From Sphaerosporella brunnea (Eukaryota > Ascomycota > Pezizomycetes > Pezizales > Pyronemataceae), in contig VXIS01000303.1 of assembly GCA_008704415.1 (NCBI GenBank), positions 1 through 59,629 on the forward strand: a stretch of DNA of 59,629 nucleotides, in the 5' to 3' direction. Positions 12,478 to 24,672 of the stretch are shown piece after piece (the stretch's first letter is position 1; each line of letters begins with the position of its first letter). A model generated the notes under the pieces. That model did not search any database, had not been told where the DNA came from, and was given only the letters and a program-made list of their open reading frames with translations. The translations under genes were made by a program, and so were the position numbers.

Positions 12478-12509
<32 letters not shown>

Positions 12510-12527
12510 AAAAAAAACACCAAAAAA
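11020..12527 (-). promoter_or_regulatory. niiA promoter / niaD 3' region
   Basis: 1.5 kb gap between the niiA start and the niaD stop with no supported gene. Four perfect copies of the NirA-type octamer CTCCGCGG, in either orientation, lie at 11222-11229, 11479-11486, 11591-11598 and 12153-12160. GATA (AreA-type) sites lie at 11415-11420, 11448-11453 and 11662-11668. A T run (about 11289-11314) interrupts the promoter. That NirA binds CTCCGHGG and AreA binds HGATAR is established for Aspergillus; function here is inferred. Confidence 0.65.
12470..12518. repeat. A-rich tract just downstream of niaD
   Basis: About 49 b of A with a few interspersed G, ending 10 b from the niaD stop codon. On the minus strand it is a T-rich tract directly after the stop. 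Confidence 0.9.
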
Positions 12528-15386
12528 TCAAAAAAACACCATGTTCTCGGCCTGTACGCCCATTCCGGTAAGAATTTCTCTCACACTCTTCTCCATTCCT
12601 GGCGGCCCGCAAACCAACCAAAGATCTGTGCCCTTCGCTGCCTCCTCCACCAAGCCCTTATCAATGCGTCCCGTGCGCCCGGTCCAGCTATGCGTTGGTG
12701 CCGTAAGCGTATGCACAAGTTGCATCTTGCTCGGATTGGCCTTATGTAACTCGTCGAGCTCCTCTCGGCACAGGATATCGGCCTCCTGCCGGTTTCCATC
12801 GAGGACGAAGCAAGTAGTGGGGTCTTGGGGATCCTCCATAACCGCTCTAAGCACCGCAAATATCGGGGTGATACCGGATCCTCCGCAGACCATGGCCATA
12901 GACTTCGCGGTGCGGGGGTTTCCGTCCAAAGAGAACTGACCGCCACCCAGATAGGTGAACTTTCCGAGAGGACCCTTGAACTCAAGTTTCTGACCCAACG
13001 CTGCAAAAAAAAAATCCCGCGCAATCAGCCGCACTGTAAAAAGAAAGGGGAGCCGTGAGGGGTGAACATACGCAATGCATCCAACGCCAGCGTCATTTCC
13101 CCACCCTTGGTCCCGGTCTTCTCGTCGTCGAAGTAGACTTTGATCAGGATGTCTACCACGCCCTTTTTGGCATCGGTGGAAAGCGGAGTGTAGGGCCGCA
13201 CTATCGTCTTGCCGTTGGCGTCCTTGAGCCTAATCATGAGATGCTGGCCCACTGGCAGTCCCAGCCTTTGTGTTTCGCTGTCCAGCGCGAATGTGAATAT
13301 CCGCGAATCCCAAGAGACTTGTTTTTTGGCGATGAACGTAGAAGGCCGCCATGCTCGCGGATTGAGGAAGGTTTCGGTGGGAGCGGATGTATCTGGCGCC
13401 AACGAAGAGTTCAGGAGGGCTTCTCGCGCCGCCGGAGACAGCGTGCCTATGTGGTATTTTGGCATCATCTCACAAGCAGATTCGGAATCTGAAATCGTCA
13501 GTTTTCTGTTAACTAGAGGGGAGAGCGGCGCATACGAATGCCAACGAACTCATCAGTGACATCCTGACCAGCAGCAGAGATGATGCTCACAGCGCCTCCT
13601 GGATGCTCCTTCAGGAACGGGGTGCCGTCGTAGACCTCTCCACTGACGACAAACCACGGTTCGTCCTTGTTGTCGTGCGCCCGAAGCTCCTCAATCTCGA
13701 TGATGCGCTTCGCCTCATCGTTGGTCATTTTGACCTTCTTGACGGGCTCAGGCATCTCAGCCGAATCATCGACCTGGCCTTTGACCTTCTCTCCCCAGTT
13801 CCCGTTGGCGAAGTCACCGCCTTCCTTCTTGACCCTATCCATCCATCCTTTCGGTTGAGCCATGGGTACTGTCGGATGTTCAAATCGCAGCATTCCGTCT
13901 GAATCTTTCCGGATGGCGATACGGAACCACGCGTTATGCATCATGCCCAAAACCGACCAGTACATGTCGCGAGGTTGGATGGTCATGCTTTCGTCCATCG
14001 CTCTAAGAACCACGTCCTCAGCATTCACCAGTCGGTTCACGGCAATTGGAAGTTGCCAGAAGCACCAGCAATAGCAAACATCCCTCGAAGCCATGTCGAG
14101 ACGTCCTCCGTAAAGCTCTCGCTCTGTTTCCCGGTAACGGTCCTCCGGATAGTCGATATCTGCCAATTCCCATGTATTGCCTTTGTCCAGTGAAAGTTCT
14201 ACTCGAGTAATCCTGCGCATGCCTCCGCTGTAAGCGTATCCTCGGAACCTGTAGAATTCCGGGCACGTCTCCCCCAGAGACAAGGTCTCGTCATTTTGGG
14301 GATAGACAATAGCCGAGTTGACAGAAAGATCGTAGATGGCGTAGCGCTCATCATTCCACCACTTGTCGTCCTTCTTTGACATTTCCGGCGTCACCATGGT
14401 TGGAAGGACCCTGTTGTCGTACTTGTGGTACCAGTTGTCCGAAGGCTTGTCCGAGAGAATAATTCGCGTGAGCCATTTGACACTTCTTCCGCCGATCTGG
14501 CCAGGAATAACGACTCGGATGGGGCGGCCATGGTCCGGTGTCAATGGCTCTCCGTTCTGCTTGTGGGCCAGCATGATACCACGCTCTCTGTTCTGCACCC
14601 AGCTGAGCCTGATAGAAGTTCCATACTTGCCGTTGGGCTGGAAATACCGTTAGCCATGGCCAGTTTCTCTGAAGTATGATACGCACCAGCTGATCAGCGC
14701 CTTCCATACACAAAAACTGTGCCTTCTTCATAGGCTTGGCCCTCTCGATAACATCGGCTAGCATCGGCCCAGTCCACAAGCTGGTCGACAGAGCGGCAGC
14801 TCCCCACGAGAAGCCCTGAGACTTCCGCACCATGTTCTGTTCCTTCCTACGGTTCCCAGCACACACCATCGTGATGGGTATGGTGACCTGCTCGAACTCC
14901 TCCAGAATCTGGGTGAACGTGAGGGTGATTGGATTTTCCACCAAGCCCTCGATCGAAACCTTCCAGCTCGGAATCTCGTGGTCCAAAACCTGTGGCACGT
15001 GGCCATGGTTACGGACATAGAAGAGTTTTGGAGGAGTGAGGAAACCTTGGACGTTGTTAGCCGCCCAATCAAAGGATTTACTGAAACTCCTCGTACAGAC
15101 CTTGATCGTACAGCGTGGTGAGCGGTGCCTCAGTATTGAACGGATGTACACCAGTCAACCGTATCATCCGGGGGTCCCGAGGTACATGATTATCAGGCGT
15201 GTTGGCATCGATATCTAAGACTTTTGTGGGGGGTTCTGAAGGTGGAGGCAACGGAATTTCAACGTCGTCTTCCTCAGTCGTGCTCATTGTCTCCGACTCA
15301 GCCTTCTCGGATTGTGGAGGACTTGGAGGGAACACATGGCTCTGCTTTCCAGGCTCCGCCTGCCTGGCAGTTGTAACCGTAGACAT
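12528..15386 (-). CDS. niaD: Nitrate reductase [NADPH]
   Basis: Molybdoenzyme reducing nitrate to nitrite. Exons on the minus strand are 15386-15101, 15045-14687, 14637-13536, 13488-13072 and 13000-12528 (878 residues; Aspergillus enzymes are of similar size). Molybdopterin domain: the Mo-ligand Cys157 lies in VCAGNRRKEQN. Next come a dimerisation domain, a cytochrome b5 domain with haem ligands His560 (HPGG) and His583 (GIHS, formed across intron 3), then FAD (RPYTPLS) and NADPH domains (GGSGITP, CGPPGME), ending MVFF. Intron 1 has an unusual GTCTGT donor but is forced by the conserved join LYDQ-GFLTPPKLFYVRN. The ATG at 15386 opens an acidic, Pro-rich N-terminus. The gene diverges from the nitrate transporter across a 1.37-kb shared promoter and lies upstream of niiA in the same direction. 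Confidence 0.97.
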
Positions 15387-16755
15387 GATGTGGTTATACT
15401 GGGGAAACAAACTAACGAAGAAGATAGAGCTAGAGAAAGACAAAAGCCAGCAACTGCAGATGCAATATTCCGGGCGTCCAATCCTCTTGACAGTAGACCG
15501 AGAAGGTTCCTATGCGTCAGGAGGTGGATTTGAAGCTCTGGACGAAAGGTAAGGCAGAGACCGGCACCGCGGATTGCTAGTCTCAATCGAGGGGGGTATG
15601 TAGACTCAAACTCAAGATGGGGGGGGGGGGGGAGGAGAGGCGGGATGTATCGGAGTCATCAGTTGCTCAATTTCTTTCCCAACTTATGTAAATGAAACCC
15701 GTTCTTCTCTTCCCCGATTTTAGTGGTAATGTCGTTATTCGGGAAAGAGAACACAGCCGCGCCGGTTCTCCCGAAAAATGTGCTTCCCGACTAGCCGGCA
15801 TGCTTCACGAAAAAAAAAACCCCACTTCGAAAGTCCACAATGAAGGGATCATCGTGGTATTGGATCCAATTCACGCGCCGTATCCGAGCGGTGGGTCACT
15901 CTTCGCAAAGTCAAAATTAGTTTAATTCAGATTCCAGATGGCCTACATACTGGTTGGACAACTCTCTTGCGCGCCCGTGAGACGTGAAAAATGTTCCGCG
16001 GAAAAGAGAACTGGGTTACATTGTATGAGTCCTATGTCGATAAGATCCCTTATCATCCCACGCTTCGATATCGATGGTGGCGTTCTACTATAATTGTCCC
16101 ACATTATGAATTTGCTTTTTTGCCCTTGGCTACGCCGAATTAAGCGAACGGCATGCCCTTTCCCAATCATCATGGTTGTGAAAAAATTGGATCGCGACCC
16201 CGGATATCTCACGGGCATCAAACCCGCGGAGAAACGACACAACGACCCGCCGGCCTACTCACAGATACTCTCTCGACGCATCGAAAGACGACGTGCATAG
16301 CGATAATCTAGGATCGCTCGAAGCGAGACTACGGGGGAACCAACCATCAGAACCGAAGCCGAAACATCCCACTGTCCAAGAAATCCATCCCACTGAACGC
16401 CTAGACAGGCTATACAGGTAGAAATATTGGGAGATAGAGGATAGCCCTATCAGGTATTGACCTGGAATAGGGTTCCTTAGGTATTCGCTGTAGATCTCCA
16501 GACACAGAATATTGTTATTTTTCCTATCAGTGCGACAACTGCGGCTGCATTTGTGGTCGGCCCAAGCAAGTTCTCACTCCGTTCTCGGGACTGAGGATTT
16601 GTGTCTTGAGATTCTCCGAGATATAAGTAGGCCCGACACCACTGGATTGACGACCAGTATTCGAGATCCGAAACGTTGCACAGGCAGAATTGACACAGAT
16701 ACTCTATCCCCGAGTTATCCAGCCCAGCCTCATCGCAACAACTCTCTTCACGACC
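15387..16755. promoter_or_regulatory. Divergent niaD / nitrate-transporter promoter
   Basis: 1.37 kb between the two start codons. One perfect NirA-type octamer (CCGCGGAG, 16224-16231) lies about 840 b from niaD and 525 b from the transporter. GATA-type sites are seen at 16037-16043, 16049-16053 (reverse) and 16301-16306. Short frames here have no domain support. Coregulation by nitrate and by nitrogen limitation is inferred from family knowledge. Confidence 0.6.
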
Positions 16756-18482
16756 ATGGGTATCAGCGTCCTTTGGAAGGCTCCGGCCATCAACCCAATC
16801 AACAAGAAAGCCCTGTCGGTGCCAATACTCAATCCGATCAACCAGTATGGACGGACCTTTTTCTTCTCGACATTCGGTTTCATGATTGCGTTCCTGTCGT
16901 GGTACGCGTTTCCACCCCTGGTAAGTTCGAACCGACGATGAAGATCCACCACAATACGGGGCCGTAGAATATTAACCCACATATCAGCTCACCAAAACCA
17001 TCAAAGGAGATTTGCACCTTACGCAGGCACAAGTCGCAAACTCGAACATCTTGGCCTTAGTCGCAACGCTCATCGTTCGTCTGATCGTGGGACCCCTATG
17101 TGATCGCTTCGGCCCTCGATATGTATTTGCTGGCGTCCTTCTCAGTGGAGCAATTCCCACAGTTCTTGCTGGTACAGTTACCAGTGCAGCCGGATTGATG
17201 GTGGTTCGATTCTTCATTGGCATTCTCGGTGCCTCTTTCGTCCCATGTCAGGTGTGGAGTACTGGCTTCTTCGACAAGCCGGTTGTTGGAACTTCAAACG
17301 GGTTGATGGCTGGTATCGGTAACGCCGGTGGTGGAGTCACATACTTCGTTATGCCCGCAATCTTCGATTCCTTGGTCAAGCAACAGGGCCTGACTCCGCA
17401 CAAGGCCTGGAGAGTTGCGTTTATTGTCCCTTTCATCTTTATCACCGCAACTGCCTTGGGAATGATCTTTTTGTGCGAGGATACCCCAACGGGTATGTGC
17501 ATGTCCGTACTTGAAGGATGAGCATAACTAAGGTTGCGTTTTACAGGCCCATGGAGCGAGCGTCACCTACATGCACACCAGGTTGTGATCGAAGGCCGCA
17601 TTGTCGATGCCACTAGCAAAATCACCGACCTTCCGAGCAACGATGACAAGTCCGGTTCCTACTCCGACGACATAAAGAAAGACGTCGAGGCCCATCGGTC
17701 CGAGATCGATGCCGAGAAGATTGCCGAGAGCGAAGTGATCCAAACACCTACCTTCAGGGAGGCCATGAGCGTGATCTTCAGTCTGCAGTGTCTGCTTCTC
17801 GCAGCACCATACGCCTGTTCATTCGGCGGAGAGCTCGCTATCAACAGCATCCTCGGCGCCTACTACAGTAAGAACTTCCCCTGGCTCGGTCAGACCCACT
17901 CTGGCCAATGGGCAGCCATGTTTGGCCTGGTCAATGTCTTTTTCCGTCCCGCTGGTGGTATCGTATGTATCCCAACTACCCATTCGCCATGTTCTATTCA
18001 CTGATGGCCAGATCAGATTGCAGACATCATTTACCGTGCAACTAAGGGCTCGGTCGCCGCCAAGAAGTTCTGGCTCATCTTCCTGGGGGTGGTGATGGGT
18101 GCCATGTGTGTCTGCATTGGACTTTTGGACACCCATCACCATGCCACAATGATCGGACTTGTCGTTTGCCTCTCGTTCTTCATGGATGCGGCCAACGGAG
18201 CGAACTTTGCAGTGGTTCCTCATGTGTTCCCATACGCCAACGGTACGCCCCAATTAAAACAGCCCTTAAACACCAGTCGAGTGCTAACAAGTGATCGCAG
18301 GTATCCTCTCGGGCATAGTCGGCGCATCCGGAAACTTGGGTGGCATAATCTTTGCCATCGTCTTCCGCTACAACGGGAACCATTACGGACGTTCGATCTG
18401 GATCATAGGTGTCATCATGTTAGCCGTGAACCTTTGCGTATCATGGATCTCGCCGATTCCTCGAGGCCAGTTGAGCAAGTGA
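16756..18482 (+). CDS. crnA: High-affinity nitrate/nitrite transporter (NNP, MFS)
   Basis: Proton-coupled nitrate importer of the plasma membrane. Exons 16756-16920, 16988-17492, 17547-17962, 18017-18242 and 18301-18482 give 497 residues, close to Aspergillus NrtA. Visible motifs are the MFS loop [15 protein letters not shown] and the two nitrate signatures, [16 protein letters not shown] in the fifth helix region and GASGNLGG near the C-terminus. A long hydrophilic loop (about residues 235-300, rich in Asp/Lys/Ser) separates the two six-helix halves, as is typical of fungal members. The start [10 protein letters not shown] matches the family N-terminus. All four introns have good GTATGT/GTAAGT/GTACGC donors. 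Its position beside niaD and niiA completes the nitrate cluster. Confidence 0.96.
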
Positions 18483-19988
18483 GCTTCGCGAGCTTCGTTC
18501 TTGCTCGCTTTTTTGTTTCCCATGATGACTTTTGGGGGAGAGTTTTGCATCGGGGTGTTTTCGTTTTGGAGTTTTTTTTTGGGAGGGTCTCTTTTGTCTT
18601 GTTTCTCTTGTCAGCATATTGTATACCAACGCAGGTGCTTTGTTCGTTGCGCACTTACGAATAGAGAGGAAATAATCATCTGGAAGTTGTTCTTCGTGAA
18701 TCGTGATCGACCTGGCGCGCCTCACCCGCTCAACCCGCGAACGTCGACAGCAGCAGCAGCAGCGGCAGCAGCAGCAGGACCACCACCGCAAAAGACAAAC
18801 TAGAGGGGGAACGAAGGGGGAAATATGGTCGTTTCCCCCCTCTGCTGAGCTTCTCAGTTTACGTAACGCCAAGACCGACGCCTTTCGTCTTTCTCCGAGG
18901 AAGCGGTTTGAACGGCACCGGAGGATTTCCCTGCATGCAACGTGTCGCGCGTCGTGCTGCTTTTGCGGAGAGGCTCGGCAAAGCAGCCCTGGAGTTTGTA
19001 TGTACTCTGCTGTAGCGAGCGTTGAGGTTGATACAGAATCTTGTGGTGACAGGATGCGGCGTCAGTGATAGGTATATAACGCGGCCTGCCACCACCCCAT
19101 CGCCTCACCGCCTCACCGCCACCACGAGTATCACGCTCCAGTGCATCCACCACGGCATGTCGGCAGATCTAGAAGCGCCGAGCATGCAGCGACTGTTGAT
19201 TCTTCGACTGGCAATAGCACCTCCCCAACCAATACCGAGCAGCCTGAGATTCTACCTGGCGGACAACAAAGCTTGAGATTGTTTTTAGCCCGGTTTCAGT
19301 CGCCAAAACTGAAGCTGGTCTTCGGAGGAAAGGCCAAGAGAAGAGGGCTGCCCGAGGCCTACGGGCAGTCAACCCAGGGATCCGTGCTAAGAAATGGGAG
19401 TAATAATAGTACAGGTATTGGGGGGGCAATAGAAGCGTGGTTCCAGAGGTTTCGGCGTTTTTCTACAGAAACATCGCCCCAGTGACAGGTACTTGCTGCA
19501 GAAGCATTGCCAAAATGACGGTGACCAGCAGGTCGAAAAACGTTGTACGAACAGTGACCGGTGACGTGCCAACCTCGATGCTCGCTACAGTATATGACCC
19601 AGAACTGAAAGTGACGAAATCCGCGTAGGTACCTAGTACATAGCTCTTAGGGGTCCGTTCGATTAGGTAGCTTTCTGGTACGTGGCTTCATTTTTGGTAA
19701 ACTTACGCTCTAGAGTATTACAGCGCTTGGAGGTTCGTTTGATGTGGATGCCTCCTCGTAGTAGAGAGTGTCCGAGGGAAATTCTGGGCCTCCCACAGAC
19801 AAAGATGTCTGGCCGCCCCCAATTTCCGTCAAACTTTCAAATCCGCCACGCACCGCCAGGCGTAATTATAAAGGCAACCGTGGATCCGGGGGCCGGGCGA
19901 AGCAAATAAAGCGTCGAATCTCCATCCCCAGCCCCCGCCTCCCTTAAAGGAACGGAACGATACGATACGAGACGATACGACGGATACG
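18483..19988. other. Intergenic, no supported gene
   Basis: No recognisable coding sequence. It contains a (CAG)n run and, near its right end, a TATAAA box at 19867-19872 about 120 b before the WW-domain start. Repeated GATACGA units lie just before that start (about 19958-19990). Confidence 0.5.
18748..18777. repeat. (CAG)n microsatellite
   Basis: About ten CAG triplets with one CGG interruption, in apparently non-coding sequence. Confidence 0.85.
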
Positions 19989-20411
19989 ATGGCAGAATAC
20001 GCAGCGCCGCCGCCCGGGCCACCGCCGCCGGTCCCGCCAGGGTGGCTTGCGAAGTGGGATGCGAATTGTAATACGTTTTTCTATGTGAACGTTGTCACGA
20101 AGCAGTCGCAATGGGAGCCGCCGAGTGCTCCCGCGGCGCCCCTGATAGCCAGCCTTCGCCTTCGCCGCAGCTGCAGTACCCACTCCCGCAGCAACAGCAG
20201 GAACGCGGCCTCGGCTCTAAGATCTTGTCGTTTTTGAAGGGTACGCCCCAGCAGCCACAGCAGCAGTATTATCCCCCCCCCCCCCCAGCCGCAGCAGCAG
20301 CAGTATTATGCGCAGCCCCTGCAGGCACAGGCGCCGCAGAAGAAGGGCATCGGAATGGGCACTGTGGCTGGTGCTTGACTGCTGGGTGGCATACTGTTGG
20401 ATTACGATTGA
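19989..20411 (+). pseudogene. WW-domain protein gene, frame disrupted
   Basis: Starts with a Pro-rich N-terminus and a clear WW domain (PPGWLAKWDANCNTFFYVN, then QWEPP, with both Trp and the final Pro present). Similarity then leaves the frame. Around 20131-20142 a one-base change is needed to read on into PDSQPSPSPQLQYP...GSKILSFLKG. At the run of 14 C (20273-20286) a second change returns to the first frame, giving PQQQQYYAQ. The Gly-rich tail (GIGMGTVAGA) is then cut by a TGA at 20376, where GGA would continue into LLGGILLDYD. Three lesions in a short gene suggest decay, or sequencing error at homopolymers. WW domains bind Pro-rich ligands; the biological role is unknown. The coordinates enclose the detectable homology. 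Confidence 0.6.
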
Positions 20412-23400
20412 GTAGCATGATCAGGAGGATTATATAGCGGGGTATCAAGATGCGCAGGCGGAAGATTATGGGGATGGGAGATTGGTGATGTGCTTTGCTT
20501 TGCTTTGCTTTGCTTTGGGAATGTTTGTTTTGTTTGGTTGTTTGGCGAGCTGTTTGGGGGCGGGGAGGGCTCTTTTGATGCTGGATGAGGATGTCTTCTG
20601 CAATCTGATGTGGTTTGTGGCTGCTGGAATGTCCATCTCCCGAAGCTTGGAATGCGGTTTGATCTAGAGTCGGTCCGCAACTTGGTTTTCGGCATCCGGT
20701 ACAGAGGCAAAAACTGCCCCCCTCCCCCAGTGAAAGCTGGGACGTCGACCTGGCGCGGATAGCGCTCCTGTCTATATACCTACTAGTACCACGTGCCGCC
20801 GCCTTAGTTACCAGCCATGAAATCGAGCAAAACCAAAGGTTCCCTAAGTAGTCGAAGATTCACCATAAACCTGCGCTTCTGGCAATTCTCGTGGCGCCTG
20901 TGAGCTGATAAGCGCGCCTCGCTCGCCTAGAAATCATTAAACGAGATGCACGACGACCTTCCATGCGGACCGGCGTTAGGGGCTTGCAATTGGAGGTAGG
21001 GTCGGGGGCGTTGGAGAGAACCACTTCGCCGGATTTGCCAGATGGATGGAGCCATCGATTACATTGCGTTGTCCTCTCAGTGATGCAATAGCAGCTAAAG
21101 ACTGAGTGCCAGCGATCGCTTCCGCATCTTCGGGGAAATAATCAGAGGATATTGGAACGGAATGCGGAGAGCATCAGGGCCGGCGGATCACTCGAGGTGA
21201 TAGATAACACCGGGGTCGCCGAGCAGATCGCTGAATGCGAATTCCGACGGGATGGCAGAACCCGACCGAGAGGACCAATAGGCATCCGATAGGGCTGAAG
21301 GAGCGTTGGAAGGTCTAGTTTCTCCTTGTGACGCGCCGTGGGGTCAATGGAGTACGGACGGATTGCCAATTTCAACAAGGCACTGGGGAGTAGTTCCTGG
21401 CAAGCCTCACGACTCGTTGCTCCAGTACTGCTACTGTGGTTTAGAAAGTTGTTGGATACCGTAGGATGTGGTTGAGTTTCTTGCCTGGGGGGGGGGGGGG
21501 AGGGCAGTAATTGCCGGCTCCTTCGCGGACAGACTGGGATTTTTTCTCCGTCAAGGTCGGGATCTCCTGTTGAGAAAGGGCCACCGCCACCACCACCACT
21601 AGGATCTACAGTCTCGATCTCGAACATCCTCGTGATTGTCCGTAATAACAGAGTCTTCTAATTCTCTACAAGGGGTCTTTGCAAGCTCGAACCAGCTCCT
21701 TTCCGGGGGCTGGAGTCAAGAGCGGAATTTTCCATCCGACGGAGGCACAGTGCCCATCAATTCTCCTGAGCGTTGCGATTTTTGCCGGACGGGGGCGGGC
21801 GGGGGGGGGGGGGGATGGCATTCGTCGGTAACAGGAGAGACTTCAGATTACTGCTACAAATAATTAGTCGATCATAGACACAGCTAAAGTCAGCGAGTAA
21901 ACTTACCCCACTGTCCCTCCAAGCCCTCAAAGATCACTTTGGAGATCCTGCAACAAATCATTAAGCAATCGTGGATAGGTACAGATAATGTCAGCGAGAA
22001 AACCTTTTGCTTCACTCGCCCGCCGGGTTATTCGGGTATATTCGTAGTCCCGGTCTCCAAGACCATTCTCGACGTCGATCCGTCTCCGTCGGTAACAAGG
22101 GGAGCGGCCATTGAAGTGCCTGTGGCCATTATTGATGAGCTCGACGTTGACGGGGCCCCGGGAGGTGTGGTGTTGCCAAAAATCGAAGCCTATCGAAACG
22201 TGGCTCGGTGCTGGTTGAATCACCGATAGACCAGTTCTGCTTTTCCCTCGCAAAACGCCCCAAGTGATGGAAGGCCATTGACCACGCATACTTCGAAAAT
22301 TCTTCTATACGGGGCATAACGAAGCGGTGAATCTCTAGAGTAGCTGTCTCTCTGGACGGCCAGAAGAGACGAAGGACGAATACATCTATTAAGGTGGCCT
22401 TCCCGGGCAGCACTAATGTGGGAATGTGGCCTTTCAAGGCCTAAGTTGTTTTGACCTTTTTTTTCCTTGTACGAATTTCCTTGACTCCTTTTCCTTCGGA
22501 GGTGCAGGCCCCACAGTAGGACTTTCGAGCCTAGGGGTAGCATTGCCTCCGTTCTTATATGTCATGGGCGCAAGCGGCCGAATACAATATGATTTTTTTT
22601 TTTTTAAAAAAAAAAGGCGGCAGCTAGTGCATCACCATGTCCTACTCGACCAGCACCGTACCCATCCCCCATGTCCATGAGTGGATAAATACGTACCGCC
22701 ATGTATCTCCAAGCAAGCGAATGGCAGCGGGCGTTATGGAGCTTGCCATGAAAAAAAAAAAAAAAAAAAAAAAAAAGCAAAGGACTGCCGATGCCGAATC
22801 ACCCTCCTCCCCCAGTTGTGCAGAACATCAAGGGTCCGAGAAGAGTGTATCTCCAACGCCGTGTCGTGCCGCCCCCGTTCAAATAGCAGCCAATATCCCG
22901 TCATTTGAGCTACCGCGGCTGGAGGGTCAAGCTCGGAAGCTTGCAAGGCGCGGATTCGAACCGCTGCTCAGCAATTTCCACCGCACTCTTGGCAGCGCTG
23001 TTTCCCTCCTCCCCCCCCGCCCCCGGGAGAAAAGCGTCGTACTGCCTGAGTATTTACCAAGTAGGTGTCTATTTTCTCTACTACAGATCCCTATAGCCCT
23101 CCGGCTCGATAGTAAGAAAGGATACTGGGCCGTCTTCGATCTGGCAGTAGAAGGCGAAGCTTCTTGGTTCATAGGAACCTGAAAGCGACGATGGCGGACC
23201 CGGCTGTTATCCGAGCAGTGCTGGGCCCTTGGCCATGGCAACGATATCGATGCGATTACGACCCCCAACGTCGATGTTGAGGCCCTGCATACCGAGGCCT
23301 TTGGACAGTTTTATGTTGTTGTTGACGCCGCCTCCGTAGGCTTGGTCTGGTCTGGGCCTTTCAGAGCTTTTGCCGGACCTGGGCTCGGGGATTAATTGGG

Positions 23401-24672
23401 GGACTAGAGCTTTGTTCAATTGGGTTGAAAGCGAAACATCCGGGAGGTGGGAAAGCGTAGATGCTGATGGTGGATTTATTGTCGAATGAATATGTCGGGT
23501 TTTGCTTGCTATTGGCTACCGTATTATTTCTTACGAAAGGCGATGCGCCTTGATGCCGAGTGAGCTTTTGACGCTGCAGGGTTAGGAGAAAGATGTGCCG
23601 GCTGCTCTCAGGAAAGTTGAGGAAAGGGAAAAAGATGATGAGTTTTTTGGTTTGCAGACACAGGAATGCGAATAAGTGGCGCTTTTCTCTCTTTCTTCCT
23701 CAGGGTACCGAACAGCCAGCCTTTCGTACGAAATACTACGGTAGGCACAAATCTGAAGAGGTTTCCACAGCCGTCACTCGGTCGGTGATAATTGATGATC
23801 CCAGCTCCGTGAGTCCTCCTCGGCGAGGTTCTCTGAATAACGATCACCTCAGCAAGTCCCTTGGCGGCCTGCTTGCGCAGAACAAGAAGGGCTTCCGGTT
23901 GATTGAGGTCTTGTGCATGAAATCCCTTGATTACACGGCTGTCCAGCCACCGGCGATATGAAAACAGCCAAGCTCCTCCTTTCAGAGGGCTGGAGCAAGG
24001 GACTCGCCGCATTCTTCGGCGCGCTGCATTGGGATACAGGCAGTGTCTCTGAGTTTGCTGGCGACATAGTCCGTGTTGGCGCCTTGGCTGTCGCAATTGA
24101 GGCCAGGTGATGTTCGATCCGCGGCAGGGCCAAGAGGCTTGGAAGCACTGAATTTGCAACGAACGATATGGGCACGTCAATATCAGGAGTTCTCCCTTCA
24201 CATTCACTTCGAACTCCAAGAACGCTTTCGTTTGCCAATTTCCGTCGTGAGTTGTTACATTTTTTCCATTTTTTGCTTTTTTCCCGAGAGCCAGAAGGAT
24301 GTTGCTCCTCCAAGCGTCCGCTCGACGCTTGCGGTAGCAGGTTGATATAAGGTTGCGGAACACCAGCCCCAACCGACCGACCGTTAATCCTTTTTTTTTT
24401 GTTATCGATCTTTCGCATTCGTCGAATTCTGCCGTCCACGAGTGTGAGAAAGCGAAATATTGAGTTGATATTTTCCGGCTGCTTGCAGACTCGGTATCAC
24501 GACGAAGGGCCTCCACCTTGCGGCTGCATTGCAGAAACCAAAGCTCGGTAATACCGTTGTTCACGATGAGAAGTGCTCCTGGAAAAACGAAACGGCGCTG
24601 ACTTCCGGCCGGACCGTTAGAACTTTATACCTGACACTTAATCGGCCACCCCAACGCCCGGTGCTCGTAATA
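20412..24672. other. 4.3-kb region without a confident gene
   Basis: Several open frames exist but none can be tied to a family. They include a 161-residue frame on minus (21142-21627, FEIETVDPSGGGGGG...), a 181-residue frame on plus (22637-23182) interrupted by a Lys run from an A tract at 22751-22776, a 70-residue frame on minus (23207-23419) and a 318-residue frame on minus (23608-24564). Their composition is uneven and they overlap other frames. G runs (about 21487, 21801) and a T11-A10 junction at about 22594 are notable. Confidence 0.45.

Noticed and set aside
21142..21627. 161-codon minus frame beginning FEIETVDPSGGGGGG, divergent from a short plus frame.
   Set aside because: It could be a lineage-specific gene, but there is no domain, and a C run is part of the frame; left as unsupported.
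22060..22230. A minus-strand frame contains GTSMAAP, the active-site serine signature of subtilisin-like proteases.
   Set aside because: The frame is only about 50 codons between stops, is Ser/Thr-rich upstream, and lacks the Asp and His motifs; taken as chance.
22940..23030. Perfect reverse B box (GGATTCGAACC) suggesting a minus-strand tRNA.
   Set aside because: No A box at the right distance and no foldable acceptor or anticodon stem.
22637..23182. 181-codon plus frame with a nine-Lys run.
   Set aside because: Its continuity depends on an A tract of 26 b and it shows no recognisable features.
23608..24564. 318-codon minus frame.
   Set aside because: No domain, irregular composition, and equally long overlapping frames in other phases; no sign of purifying structure such as consistent codon bias.
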